Below are positions 35,446-43,752 of a DNA stretch of 43,753 nt, one piece after another; the stretch's first letter is position 1, and the number at the start of each line of letters is the position of its first letter. The notes below the pieces were generated by a model. It made no database searches. It had not been told where the DNA came from and saw nothing but the letters and a program-made list of their open reading frames with translations. The DNA is from Candidatus Bacteroides merdigallinarum (lineage in GTDB: Bacteria; Bacteroidota; Bacteroidia; Bacteroidales; Bacteroidaceae). Where the stretch lies: positions 1 through 43,753 of the forward strand of contig DXBX01000090.1 of assembly GCA_019116285.1 (NCBI GenBank), written 5' to 3'. Made by a program: the position numbers and the translations under genes.

Positions 35446-36584
35446 GACGGATTATGTGGAAGAAACTGATTTATATCATAGGATTGTCGCTCCCATTCGG
35501 CCTGCAGGCTTGCAGCGACGATGAGCCCGGCACCAACAATGGCGAAGGTGGAGGCAATCAGGTGGAAGTGGTTATCACCACGGAGGTGGAGACCAAAGCC
35601 ACGGTTGTGACAGCCTTGGGCGACGGGGACGAAATGAATGTCTACGCCAAGACGTATGGCGACATTGAGGCACCGGATTTGGTGGAGAAAGTTGTGGCCA
35701 CGAATACGGGCGGAACCTGGACGCTGGAACCGGCGGTACGCATCAGTGAGGGAGGACGGGCCTTCCTCTATGCCGTATCTCCCTATTCTGCGGACAATAT
35801 TGACCCGGCGGCCATCCCGGTGGACATTTCCGCGCAGGAAGACGTGCTGTATTCCGGCTCGTTTGTGCCGGTGACGTACACCACGCATACGGCTCAATTG
35901 AACATGAAGCACGCGCTGATGTTGCTGACATTCAACATTCTGAAGCAGGGATATACGGGCAGCGGCATCTTGCAGAGCCTGTCGGTGTCCGGCGAGCCGG
36001 TTTATACCAGTGGCACGATGGATGTGTCCACCGGACGGATTACCGGAACGGGAAAAGACGGGTTTGTCGCTTCGACTGAGAAAGCCTTGACCGGTGAGGG
36101 TTGGACAGAGGACCTGCCCAGGTTCTGGGCTATTCCCTTCTCCACGCAAGGGAAAGAGGCGGTCTTGACCGCCGTGGTGGACGGAAAGTCCTATGAAGCT
36201 CGCTTCCCGGATTTGGAGATGAAGGGTGGTTATCAGTATATCTTTCGTCTGGTGATGACGGCCAATGGTCTTCAGTTCATTCCCGGACAGTTGGAAACTG
36301 TTTCGCTGAATCTGAGTGATGATCAGCCCGAGGCATTAGAAGGATACGGTGTATTGACGCTGACCCACCATTGCACGGACTTCGTGTTGCCGGTACTGAC
36401 CGGGGATAATGTCTTTGGTACCGTGGACTGGGGAGACGGCAGTTCTGCTGGTTATGAGATTGGCGGCATCCATACTTATACGGACAACAGCACCCGGGAG
36501 ACCGTCATAGAGAGTTGGAATTCTACCGGCTTCGAACTGAATACATTGAGCGGGATAGAGGAGATTGACCTCAGCGGCTATTAA
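35442..36584 (+). CDS. Fimbrillin-like (Mfa-type) lipoprotein coupled to the C10 protease
   Basis: A 380-residue lipoprotein. The ATG at 35442 overlaps the protease stop (ATGA), implying translational coupling. The signal peptide ends in LQAC (Cys about 24). The next part resembles Bacteroidetes fimbrillin-like proteins (VEVVITTEVETKATVV, then FLYAVSPYSADNIDP and GGYQYIFRLVMTANGLQFIP). A C-terminal segment with VDWGDGSS...HTYTD (about 330-355) resembles PKD-like repeats and ends IDLSGY. Physical coupling suggests a role tied to the protease, such as surface anchoring or inhibition; this is inference and no inhibitor domain is recognised. Confidence 0.8.
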   Translation: MRRIMWKKLIYIIGLSLPFGLQACSDDEPGTNNGEGGGNQVEVVITTEVETKATVVTALGDGDEMNVYAKTYGDIEAPDLVEKVVATNTGGTWTLEPAVRISEGGRAFLYAVSPYSADNIDPAAIPVDISAQEDVLYSGSFVPVTYTTHTAQLNMKHALMLLTFNILKQGYTGSGILQSLSVSGEPVYTSGTMDVSTGRITGTGKDGFVASTEKALTGEGWTEDLPRFWAIPFSTQGKEAVLTAVVDGKSYEARFPDLEMKGGYQYIFRLVMTANGLQFIPGQLETVSLNLSDDQPEALEGYGVLTLTHHCTDFVLPVLTGDNVFGTVDWGDGSSAGYEIGGIHTYTDNSTRETVIESWNSTGFELNTLSGIEEIDLSGY

Positions 36585-36609
36585 GGTTTCGGCCGTTCTT
36601 ATGGATGCA

Positions 36610-36656
36610 AGTGGAGGAGGTGCCTGATGCCGGGCATCTCCTCCACTCGTCTTTTT
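36610..36656. terminator. Bidirectional terminator between convergent operons
   Basis: AGTGGAGGAGGTGCC (36610-36624) pairs with GGCATCTCCTCCACT (36633-36647), one G-T pair, followed by CGTCTTTTT on the plus strand. It overlaps the last two bases of the leftward marC gene and lies 26 bp past the lipoprotein stop. Confidence 0.8.
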
Positions 36657-37308
36657 AGGGCAGCATCTTGTAGCTTTCTGTCAGTACATCCACCAGGATA
36701 GGCTTGATACCGCTGACGAAACACTCTACGGCAATCACCATCAGGATGAGGCCCATGAGGCGCATCATGACGTTGTTGCCCGTCTCGCCCAGCACATCGA
36801 CCAGGCGGGTGGAGGCGCGCAGGATGAAGTAAGTCAGGAGGTAGATGAAGGCGATGGAGCCGATGAGTACGCCTTTCAGTTCCATGGTCTGTGCGTCTTG
36901 CATCAGCACGATGGCATTGGCAATGGCACCGGGTCCGCACAGCATGGGGATGCCCAGCGGGGTGATGGAGATGTCGTTGGCGTAGGTCTTGATTTCCTCG
37001 TCTTTCAGCTTCATGGGGGTATAACGTGCTTGCAGCATGTCAAAGCCTATCTTGAAGATGATGACGCCGCCTGCGATGCGGAAACCGTTGGTGGAGATGC
37101 CGAAGAACTTGAACAGGAATTGTCCGGCAAAGGTGAAGACCATGATGATGATGAAAGCTGTCAGGGTGGCGCGGGTGATGATGAAGCGCCGTTCTTTCTC
37201 GGTCATGCCCTGGGTCATGGTCAGGAACACGGGCATGGTGCCCAGCGGGTTGGTCAGTGTGAAGAAAGACGTCAGGCAGAGCAGGGCAAAAGGTAAGATA
37301 GTGTCCAT
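36655..37308 (-). CDS. MarC family integral membrane protein
   Basis: A 217-residue inner-membrane protein of the MarC/UPF0056 family, whose transport substrate is not established. About six hydrophobic segments are visible, with the family phrases FFTLTNPLGTMPVFLTMT (about 15-32) and SITPLGIPMLCGPGAIANAIVL (about 115-136). Length is normal. It is the last gene of the leftward operon, 7 bp after the HAD phosphatase gene. Confidence 0.92.
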   Translation of the reverse strand: MDTILPFALLCLTSFFTLTNPLGTMPVFLTMTQGMTEKERRFIITRATLTAFIIIMVFTFAGQFLFKFFGISTNGFRIAGGVIIFKIGFDMLQARYTPMKLKDEEIKTYANDISITPLGIPMLCGPGAIANAIVLMQDAQTMELKGVLIGSIAFIYLLTYFILRASTRLVDVLGETGNNVMMRLMGLILMVIAVECFVSGIKPILVDVLTESYKMLP

Positions 37309-37315
37309 ATTGATG

Positions 37316-38014
37316 TTATAAAAAGGTGGTTAGCTCCCGCAGGTCGTGGATGCGGTAGGTGGGGGAGAAGGGCAGGGGGAAGTCCTTGTCCGGGGCATAA
37401 TAGACTTGGTGCCAGCCGGCGTTGCGGGCTCCGGCGATGTCGTTCTCCCAGTTGTCGCCGATCATCAGCGACACCCTTGCTTCGGATTGGGTGGCCGAGA
37501 GGGCGAAGTCGAACAGTTCCTTGCGCGGCTTCAGCAGGCCGATGTCTTCGGAGAGGATTACCTTGCGGAAATAGCCTTCGATGCCGGCTGCACACATCTT
37601 GCGGTATTGCAATTCACGGAACCCGTTGGACAGGATGTACAGACGGTAGCGGCCGGACAAGTATTCCAGCACCTCGCGAGCGTGAGGCATCAGCTTCTTG
37701 CAGGTAGGTATCACGGCGAAGAAGTCATCGGCAAAAGCCTGCGCCAATCCGGCATCTTCCACCCCCACTTGCTGGAGGGGGTGGAGGAAGCGGATGTGGT
37801 TCAGTTCGTCTTTCGTGATGCGACCCCGGCCATATTCTTCCCACAGTTGGAGGTTGCGCTCCGTGTAGAGGGTATAGAAATGGTTGAAGGAGCGGAAGAA
37901 TCGTCCGTAGCCATACTTGTCGTACATCGCGCGGAAGGTGTCCTCTGCATTCTCGGAGAAGGCCCACAACGTGTCGTCCAGGTCGAAGAAAAGGCTCTTG
38001 TAGCGGGTCGGCAC
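37316..38014 (-). CDS. HAD-superfamily hydrolase, YjjG-type nucleotidase
   Basis: A 232-residue cytoplasmic phosphatase of the YjjG-like group, which dephosphorylates (often non-canonical) pyrimidine nucleoside monophosphates. Motif I is FFDLDDTLW with D11 and D13, motif II the Ser in ILSNGF (about 131), motif III a Lys in LLKPRKELF (about 160) and motif IV GDNWENDIAGA (about 183). A helical cap follows motif I. It lies 3 bp after the coiled-coil lipoprotein gene and 7 bp before marC on the same strand. Substrate assignment rests on family resemblance only. Confidence 0.88.
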   Translation of the reverse strand: MPTRYKSLFFDLDDTLWAFSENAEDTFRAMYDKYGYGRFFRSFNHFYTLYTERNLQLWEEYGRGRITKDELNHIRFLHPLQQVGVEDAGLAQAFADDFFAVIPTCKKLMPHAREVLEYLSGRYRLYILSNGFRELQYRKMCAAGIEGYFRKVILSEDIGLLKPRKELFDFALSATQSEARVSLMIGDNWENDIAGARNAGWHQVYYAPDKDFPLPFSPTYRIHDLRELTTFL

Positions 38015-38017
38015 GGT

Positions 38018-38893
38018 TTATTTCACTTGGATGACCAGGTACTTCGATACGCTCCAGAAGCGGGTGGGGTCGGTGATCTTCAGAGTCAGCTGACCTTTGT
38101 TGTCTTTCTCCAGGGCGTAAGAGCCTGCGGGATGTGTGGTCAGCAGGTCGGCGTCCTTGGAGTAGAGTTTGATTTCCTTGGTGGTGCGGATGTCTATCTG
38201 TGTGAAGTAGTCCTTGTTCATCTCGGCATCCTGCATGACGTCTCCTTTCTTGAAGAGTCCGGTGTTGGTCAGGATGCGCTGGTCTTTCAGTTCCTTCTTG
38301 GTGCCGAAGACAAACCAGGCGGCATTCAGCGCCTTGTCTTGTGCGGCTACGGTTTGTGCCTTGGCCTCGTTCTCGGCGGTCAGGGTTTCCTTCTCCGTGG
38401 TCAGCGTGGTGACGGCGGCGTCCAACTCTTGGATGCGGATGTTCTTGGAGGCGAGCTCGGCTTGCAGTTCCTCAATGCGCTTGGTCTTTTCCACCAGTTC
38501 CTGGGTCAGCGACTCGACGGCTCTCTTCAGTTGGGTAGAATTGGTGCGGCTGCGCTTCAGTTGCTCTTGCAGCTTGGCAATCTGTTGTTTGTTCTCCTCC
38601 ATCTGCTTGCGGATGAACTCAATGTCTGAGGCTATCTGCTCCTTGGCGCTCAGCGAACCTTCGGTCAGGGCACCGCGTTGCAGGTCTACACGGTTTTCGG
38701 CCGCATTGATTTGGCGGAAGCCTTCGGAGATGTCGTTGAAGGTTCCCATCATTTCGTCCAATTCCGCATTCCGTTCGTTCAATACGGCTTGCAAGGAGTC
38801 ATTCTCTGCCTGCAGGCGCTTGCTGCCTCCCAGGCCGTCGCATGCCGTCAGCAGGACCGCACATGCCATCAATGGTAATACGAGCTTTTTCAT
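38018..38893 (-). CDS. Coiled-coil lipoprotein of unknown function
   Basis: A 291-residue lipoprotein with signal MKKLVLPLMACAVLLTAC (Cys 18). Residues about 25-165 form an almost continuous coiled coil rich in Glu, Lys, Gln and Leu (for example IEFIRKQMEENKQQIAKLQE). The last 100 residues form a separate domain (AWFVFGTKKELKDQRILTNT ... PTRFWSVSKYLVIQVK). The type is common in Bacteroidales, but no activity is known to me. It sits between rsmI and the HAD phosphatase in a leftward operon. Confidence 0.82.
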   Translation of the reverse strand: MKKLVLPLMACAVLLTACDGLGGSKRLQAENDSLQAVLNERNAELDEMMGTFNDISEGFRQINAAENRVDLQRGALTEGSLSAKEQIASDIEFIRKQMEENKQQIAKLQEQLKRSRTNSTQLKRAVESLTQELVEKTKRIEELQAELASKNIRIQELDAAVTTLTTEKETLTAENEAKAQTVAAQDKALNAAWFVFGTKKELKDQRILTNTGLFKKGDVMQDAEMNKDYFTQIDIRTTKEIKLYSKDADLLTTHPAGSYALEKDNKGQLTLKITDPTRFWSVSKYLVIQVK

Positions 38894-38933
38894 AACGTTT
38901 GTTCTTTATGCTTGGTTAATAAATGTATGTATC

Positions 38934-39617
38934 TTAGTCTTCTTTTCCGGCCACGACCAGGACAATTTCACCTTTCGGCTCTTGCTCGGTGAAGTGGCGT
39001 ATCAGTTCGTCCAAGGTTCCCCGGACGGTTTCCTCGTGCACCTTCGAGATTTCCCGCGAGACGGAAGCCGGGCGTTCAGCACCGAAATATTCGGCCAGTT
39101 GCGTCAGCGTCTTTACCAGCCGGTAGGGCGACTCGTAGAAAATCATCGTCCGGTGTTCCTCGGCCAAGGCTTGCAGGCGGGTCATCCTGCCTTTCTTCTG
39201 CGGGAGGAAGCCCTCGAAGCAGAAGCGGTCGTTGGGCAGGCCAGAGGCCACTACGGCCGGCACGAAGGCGGTGGCTCCGGGCAGGCATTGCACCTCGATG
39301 CCATTGCGTGCACATTCGCGTGCCACCAGGAAGCCGGGGTCGGAGATGCCCGGTGTGCCTGCATCCGAGATGAGCGCGACGTTTGCACCCGCCTTTATTC
39401 TATTAATAACGCTTTCCACCGTTTTATGTTCATTGAATTTGTGGTGGGATTGCAGGGCGTTCTTGATTTCGAAATGTTTCAGTAGGATGCCCGACGTGCG
39501 TGTGTCCTCGGCCAATATCAGGTCGACTTCCTTCAGGATGCGGATGGCGCGGAAGGTCATGTCTTCCAGGTTTCCCACGGGAGTGGGCACGATGTATAAT
39601 ATTCCTTGGTTGCTCAT
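38934..39617 (-). CDS. rsmI: 16S rRNA (cytidine-1402-2'-O)-methyltransferase
   Basis: A 227-residue SAM-dependent methyltransferase of the tetrapyrrole-methylase fold that modifies C1402 of 16S rRNA. Hallmarks are YIVPTPVGNLEDMTFRAI (about 8-25), LILAEDTRTSGILL (about 33-46), ALISDAGTPGISDPG (about 81-95) and MIFYESPYRL (about 153-162). Length is slightly short but includes all core motifs. Its ATG shares an A with the TGA of the upstream hypothetical gene, so the two are translationally coupled. Confidence 0.95.
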   Translation of the reverse strand: MSNQGILYIVPTPVGNLEDMTFRAIRILKEVDLILAEDTRTSGILLKHFEIKNALQSHHKFNEHKTVESVINRIKAGANVALISDAGTPGISDPGFLVARECARNGIEVQCLPGATAFVPAVVASGLPNDRFCFEGFLPQKKGRMTRLQALAEEHRTMIFYESPYRLVKTLTQLAEYFGAERPASVSREISKVHEETVRGTLDELIRHFTEQEPKGEIVLVVAGKED

Positions 39618-40153
39618 CAGTCGAAGTATTTTTTCAGCAATTCATTGAAATCGTTGGCGGCCTCGTTGCCTTCTTCCGGATGCGTCTCTTCGGTGAATAT
39701 CTGTAAGGCCTTGTCCAGTGAGTCGGCTTCTCCTATGCGGCTGAGGACCTCGTTCATGCGGGCCGTATCTCCGCCGAACAATTCGCGTGAGAAGCGGAAA
39801 GAGTCGTTCAGGCTCAAGGCGTGGCGCAGGTCGCGGGCGGGGCGGATGCGCTCGCCCAGGATGGCGGCAGATTTAGGTTCTTCATCCTTAGTGGGGGAAG
39901 GCGGTGTGGAAGGAGCAGGCGGGGTGGAGACTTCCTGTGGGGTGGACGGCGTGGGGACTTGGGGACTCGGCGAGGGCTTGGCATCGCCAATGTTCTGCAA
40001 AGACGCGGCCAAGTTATCGAGGTGCCGTTGCATCTGGCGGATATTGCGCCGTGCCACTTCGACGAGCGAAGGGTTATGCCCCGCGTTCATGGCTTGAATC
40101 AGGCATTTCAATTCGGCCATATCCAGTTCTATGTCGTTCAAAATAGTCTGCAT
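39617..40153 (-). CDS. Hypothetical protein with proline-rich linker
   Basis: A 178-residue cytoplasmic protein starting MQTILNDIELDMAELKC at 40153; the frame runs 24 codons further upstream but through the promoter, so that start is rejected. The N-terminal helical part (1-60, NIRQMQRHLDNLAASLQ) is followed by a Pro/Ser/Thr linker (about 63-95) and a C-terminal helical part (RDLRHALSLNDSFRFSRELF ... DFNELLKKYFD). No known domain is recognised. Its stop overlaps the rsmI start, and it is divergent from tdk. Confidence 0.75.
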   Translation of the reverse strand: MQTILNDIELDMAELKCLIQAMNAGHNPSLVEVARRNIRQMQRHLDNLAASLQNIGDAKPSPSPQVPTPSTPQEVSTPPAPSTPPSPTKDEEPKSAAILGERIRPARDLRHALSLNDSFRFSRELFGGDTARMNEVLSRIGEADSLDKALQIFTEETHPEEGNEAANDFNELLKKYFD

Positions 40154-40181
40154 CTTCAAGGTTCGGTTAGACGTTTGGGCA

Positions 40182-40189
40182 CAAATGTA
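40182..40189 (-). promoter_or_regulatory. -7 promoter box for the rsmI operon
   Basis: TACATTTG on the minus strand, 29 bp upstream of the hypothetical gene's ATG at 40153, fits TAnnTTTG. No good -33 box at the usual distance. Confidence 0.5.
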
Positions 40190-40260
40190 GAAATAAATAC
40201 TGGAAAAATATAGGAATGTATGCAAAAGTCTTTGTTTTCGTTTGTTTTTCTGGATGGATG

Positions 40261-40290
40261 TTTCCCATTGAAGGAAAAATTGTACATTTG
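40261..40290 (+). promoter_or_regulatory. Promoter of tdk
   Basis: -7 box TACATTTG (40283-40290) with a weak -33-like TTTC (40261-40264) 18 bases upstream. It lies 28 bp before the ATG at 40318 and thereby excludes the longer upstream reading frame. Confidence 0.6.
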
Positions 40291-40317
40291 CAGTTGGATA
40301 AGATAAGGTGTAATGCG

Positions 40318-40917
40318 ATGGTAGTATTCTCGGAAGATCATATACAGGAAACGAGGCGCAGAGGGCGGATAGAGGTCATCTGCGGTTCGATGTTCTCCGG
40401 CAAGACGGAGGAATTGATACGTCGTCTCCGGCGTGCCCAGTTTGCCCGTTTGCGGGTGGAAATCTTCAAGCCGGCCATTGACACCCGCTACTCCGAGGAG
40501 GATGTGGTGTCGCACGATAGCCATGCGCTCTCGTCCACACCCATTGATTCTTCGGCCAGTATCCTGCTCTTTGCTTCGGAGGTGGATGTGGTGGGCATCG
40601 ATGAAGCCCAGTTCTTTGACGACGGCCTGGTGGATGTGTGCAACCAGTTGGCCGACAATGGAGTGCGGGTCATCATAGCGGGGTTGGACATGGACTTCCG
40701 GGGAGTTCCTTTCGGCCCTATGCCGGCTTTGTGCGCCATTGCCGACGAGGTATCCAAGGTGCATGCCATCTGTGTGAAGTGTGGCGAACTGGCCACCTTC
40801 TCCCACCGCACCGTGAAGAATGATAAGCGGGTGTTGTTGGGCGAAACCTCCGAGTACGAGCCGCTCTGCAGGGAGTGTTATCGTCGGGCCTTGTTGGCCG
40901 AACGTGAGCAGAAATAG
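40318..40917 (+). CDS. tdk: Thymidine kinase
   Basis: A 199-residue type II thymidine kinase of the nucleotide salvage pathway (thymidine + ATP to dTMP). The P-loop is [13 protein letters not shown] (about 18-30), Walker [13 protein letters not shown] (about 95-106), the lasso-type GLDMDFRG (about 121-128), and the structural zinc site CVKCGE (about 149-154) with LCREC (about 184-188). The open frame reaches back to 40216, but the promoter at 40261-40290 places the start at ATG 40318. It is followed after 31 bp by a permease gene on the same strand. Confidence 0.96.
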   Translation: MVVFSEDHIQETRRRGRIEVICGSMFSGKTEELIRRLRRAQFARLRVEIFKPAIDTRYSEEDVVSHDSHALSSTPIDSSASILLFASEVDVVGIDEAQFFDDGLVDVCNQLADNGVRVIIAGLDMDFRGVPFGPMPALCAIADEVSKVHAICVKCGELATFSHRTVKNDKRVLLGETSEYEPLCRECYRRALLAEREQK

Positions 40918-40948
40918 AAGTAAGTAAAGTCATATTAATCAATAGGAT

Positions 40949-42055
40949 ATGGAACGCAAGAAGATAACGTTTGATAGTTTTATCCGGGGTGTCATCGTGG
41001 TGTTGATTCTTATCGGCATCCTTTGGCTTTTCAAGCGCTTGAGCAGCGTGTTGTTGCCTTTCTTTGTGGCGTGGCTCATAGCCTATCTGATTTATCCGTT
41101 GGTCACCTTCTTCCAGTATCGCTTGCGGCTGAAGCATCGTGCGCTCTCCATCTGCTGCGCCTTGTTCTCCATAGCCGTTGTGGGAGGATTGGCTTTCTAT
41201 CTGCTGGTTCCGCCTATGATACAGGAATTTGCGCGGGTAAAGGATTTGCTGGCGGAGTATTTCTCTTCCGGCAATCGGGGGAGCAACATCCCCCTGCTTC
41301 TTTCGGAGTTCTTGCGTGAGCATGTGGATAGGGAGGCTCTCTCGCAAGTGTTGAACAGCAGTGACTTGCTGACCGCCGTGAAGGAAGCCTTGCCTCGTCT
41401 GTGGGGACTTTTGGCCGAGTCGGTCAATATCCTTTTCAGCTTCTTTACCATCTTCATGGTGCTGCTCTATGTGGTCTTTATCCTGTGGGATTATGAGAGC
41501 ATTGCCAACGGTTGGGTGCATCTGGTGCCTCCCCGCTACCGGCCTTTGGTGGTGGGGGTATTCAATGACATCAAGGACGGTATGAACCGGTACTTCCGTG
41601 GTCAGGCGCTGGTGGCGTTTTGCGTGGGCATCCTGCATGCGGTAGGCTTCCTTATTATAGACTTTCCTTTGGCTGTGGCGTTAGGTTTGCTTATTGGCCT
41701 GCTGAATATGGTGCCCTATCTGCAAATCATCGGCTATGTACCTACGGTCATATTGGCCATCCTGAAGGCGGCCGATACCGGGGGAAATTTCTGGCTGATT
41801 CTGTTGGGGGCCGTCATCGTGTTTGTGGTGGTGCAGTTCATTCAAGATATGCTGTTGGTGCCTCGCATCATGGGCAAGATTACGGGATTGAATCCGGCTA
41901 TCATTCTTTTGTCACTTTCCGTTTGGGGATCATTGATGGGGATGCTTGGCATGATTATCGCCTTGCCTTTGACCACCTTGATGTTGTCCTATTACCAGCG
42001 TTTTATCATTAATAAGGAAGATATCCCGCTTCACCATTCTCCTGGAAATCAGTAG
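40949..42055 (+). CDS. AI-2E family transporter (PerM-like permease)
   Basis: A 368-residue inner-membrane protein with about eight hydrophobic segments. Three segments lie near the N-terminus (for example GVIVVLILIGILWLF), then a large soluble loop (about 95-150), then a helical bundle containing YFRGQALVAFCVGILHAVGF and VALGLLIGLLNMVPYLQIIG, both typical of the family. Substrate is unknown; family members have been linked to autoinducer export and ion transport. Probably cotranscribed with tdk. Confidence 0.9.
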   Translation: MERKKITFDSFIRGVIVVLILIGILWLFKRLSSVLLPFFVAWLIAYLIYPLVTFFQYRLRLKHRALSICCALFSIAVVGGLAFYLLVPPMIQEFARVKDLLAEYFSSGNRGSNIPLLLSEFLREHVDREALSQVLNSSDLLTAVKEALPRLWGLLAESVNILFSFFTIFMVLLYVVFILWDYESIANGWVHLVPPRYRPLVVGVFNDIKDGMNRYFRGQALVAFCVGILHAVGFLIIDFPLAVALGLLIGLLNMVPYLQIIGYVPTVILAILKAADTGGNFWLILLGAVIVFVVVQFIQDMLLVPRIMGKITGLNPAIILLSLSVWGSLMGMLGMIIALPLTTLMLSYYQRFIINKEDIPLHHSPGNQ

Positions 42056-42102
42056 CTTATTTCTGTGTTGCATTTTTTTGTTCAAAAAACATTCAGAAAT
42101 CT

Positions 42103-42133
42103 ATTGCAGTTTTCAGAAAAATGCCTACCTTTG
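42103..42133 (+). promoter_or_regulatory. Promoter of tRNA-Lys
   Basis: -33-like ATTG (42103-42106), 19-base spacer, -7 box TACCTTTG (42126-42133). The tRNA begins 25 bp downstream. Confidence 0.7.
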
Positions 42134-42158
42134 CACTCGCTTAACGGCAATAAGGTTT

Positions 42159-42231
42159 GATTCGCTAGCTCAGCAGGTAGAGCACAACACTTTTAATGTT
42201 GGGGTCTTGGGTTCGAGCCCCAAGCGGATCA
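42159..42231 (+). tRNA. tRNA-Lys (anticodon UUU)
   Basis: A 73-nt cloverleaf. The acceptor GATTCGC pairs with GCGGATC with one G-T pair, the D arm is GCTC/GAGC, the anticodon stem CAACA/TGTTG with loop CTTTTAA (anticodon TTT at 42192-42194), the T arm TTGGG/CCCAA, and the discriminator A. CCA is not encoded. Its 3' end adjoins a truncated integrase region and may have served as an attachment site. Confidence 0.95.
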
Positions 42232-42266
42232 CTGAAAGAAAAGCCAAAAGGCGACAACAAAAAGAC

Positions 42267-42303
42267 AAGTCCTACAAAATCAATATTTTGTGGGACTTTT
42301 TTT
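42267..42303 (+). terminator. Terminator downstream of tRNA-Lys
   Basis: AAGTCCTACAAAAT (42267-42280) pairs with ATTTTGTGGGACTT (42285-42298) across CAAT, followed by a T run to 42303. Confidence 0.85.
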
Positions 42304-42369
42304 ATTGCCCTTTGGCGACCTTGACCGCCAAAAAGAGGGCATTGACGGACAAAAATTAGTACCCAATTC

Positions 42370-42412
42370 GTACCCCCGACAAAATTTTCAAAAAAGGGGT
42401 ACGATTTGTCGG
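42370..42412. repeat. Interleaved inverted repeats upstream of the integrase remnant
   Basis: GTACCCC (42370) with GGGGTAC (42396), and CCGACAAA (42376) with TTTGTCGG (42405), cross each other. A -7-like TAGTTTTG is at 42477-42484, before the integrase ATG. Such repeats fit an attachment or regulatory site of the former element (inference). Confidence 0.55.
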
Positions 42413-42502
42413 AAATTGGCGGAATGCTGTCGGGATTTGGCGACCCTGCATTTATCTCATTATGAGTTAATAAAAGTAGTTTTGTAACTTAAAAAATGAG
42501 GT

Positions 42503-43144
42503 ATGAAATCGACATTCCGAGTATTGTTTTTCTTGAAGCGGGACAAGGTAAAAAAGAACGGTAATATGCCTATTATGGCACGTATTACCATTGACGGGAA
42601 ACTGGCGCAGTTCAACACCAAACTTGAAGTCAATCCCAAGAACTGGCAAGCCAAGACGGGAAAGGTGTCCGGACGTGGAGCGGAGTTTACCCGCATGAAT
42701 GAAATGCTGGACGGTATCAAAGCCACCCTGTACAAGCACTACCAGACCATACTGGAAAGGGACGGCTATGTTACCGCAGAAAAGGTACGCAACACCTTTT
42801 TAGGCAAGGAAGAAAAGGCTAAGACCCTCCTGCAAGTGTTCGCACAGCACAACGAGCAGTATGCGCTGAAAGTAGGAAAGACCGCCACGCATCGGACATA
42901 CACCCGGTACGAACTCACAAAGAACCGTCTTGCCGAATATATCCGCACGAACTACCATGTGGAGGACATCAGCTTTCGGGAGATAAACGTGGTGTTCATC
43001 GAAGGCTTCTACCTGTTCATCCGTGAGAACTATCCATGTACCCACAACACCGCCATGAAGTTTGTGCAGCGTTTCAGAACCGTTGTATTGTTTGCCCACA
43101 ATCTGGGCTTGATAAACTTTAATCCTTTCGGGGGTCAATTCTAG
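42503..43144 (+). pseudogene. Tyrosine integrase of a mobile element, C-terminally truncated
   Basis: 213 codons covering the arm-binding domain (FRVLFFLKRDKVKKNGNMPI ... LEVNPKNWQAKTGKVSGRG) and the SAM-like core-binding domain (LLQVFAQHNEQYALKVGK ... FVQRFRTVVLFAHNLGLINFNPFG) of a Bacteroidetes conjugative-transposon-type integrase of about 400 residues. The frame ends GQF-stop exactly where the catalytic domain should begin; Arg, His-X-X-Arg and Tyr are missing, so it cannot recombine DNA. The break coincides with the broken end of an acetyltransferase gene on the opposite strand. It lies 271 bp from the tRNA-Lys 3' end. Confidence 0.88.
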
Positions 43145-43480
43145 GTAATCAGCATTGAACTGCTGCAAATTATCAGAGAAAGGGATGTCGCAGGAACTGA
43201 CCTCGCTTTCCTGATTGACTACGATGGTACTGACGGCGAGATTGTCGTATTGCATCAATTTTCCGCCAACAGGAAGCATATAGAACTCTTTGATATCCTT
43301 GGCAGCTTTTCCGATACACCAGCACATCAGCGTGTTGAACTTTAATCCTGTCCGCTTGCTGATGCAGGCAAGGCGGGTTACATCTATTGTCTTGAAAAAG
43401 GTGACCATCGGCATGGGTGCATTCATCCACATTTCAAATGCGTAGGCGCGGGTCGTTTCTTGGGGATTTACTTCTTTCAT
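43145..43480 (-). pseudogene. Chloramphenicol acetyltransferase-like gene, 3'-truncated
   Basis: About 112 codons from ATG 43480 (MKEVNPQETTRAYAFEMWMN) with CAT-family phrases FFKTIDVTRLACISKRTGLK, FNTLMCWCIGKAAKDIKEFY and CDIPFSDNLQQFNADYL. Then the frame runs into the antisense of the integrase remnant at about 43131-43145. The C-terminal half with the catalytic HHxxxDG histidine is gone, so no acetyltransferase activity is expected. Full-length relatives have about 210-220 residues. The frame stays open past the junction by chance (to 42800). Confidence 0.8.
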
Positions 43481-43622
43481 TCTCTTGTATGATTTGTCAA
43501 AAATAGGCGGAACCATTATTGGGATTTATAGCTTTCCGAGGTGCAGAATCGAAAGGTGGGAATCTTATGCCTGTCCTTAAAGTGGGGTAGTGTTGTTTAT
43601 TTATACCCTTTGGCTACTCGGT

Positions 43623-43662
43623 AAAATAATAACGGCTGAAAATCAATTGATTAACAGCCGTT
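43623..43662 (-). terminator. Terminator downstream of tRNA-Leu
   Basis: AACGGCTG (43631-43638) and CAGCCGTT (43655-43662) pair; on the minus strand the stem is followed by ATTATTTTAC. Confidence 0.65.
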
Positions 43663-43667
43663 CCTTG

Positions 43668-43752
43668 TACCCGGAGCGGGACTTGAACCCGCACAGCCAT
43701 TACTGGCCAAAGGATTTTAAGTCCTTCGTGTCTACCATTCCACCATCCGGGC
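43668..43752 (-). tRNA. tRNA-Leu (anticodon UAA)
   Basis: An 85-nt tRNA on the minus strand. The acceptor GCCCGGA pairs with TCCGGGT (one G-T pair), the anticodon stem AAGGA/TCCTT has loop CTTAAAA (anticodon TAA), a long variable arm TGGCCAGTAATGGCTGT is typical of Leu, the T arm is GCGGG/CCCGC, and the discriminator is A. CCA is not encoded. Confidence 0.94.

Noticed and set aside
42800..43144. Continuation of the CAT-like frame into the integrase region as one fusion protein
   Set aside because: The extension is antisense to the conserved integrase frame and has no CAT features; it is open by chance after a deletion junction.
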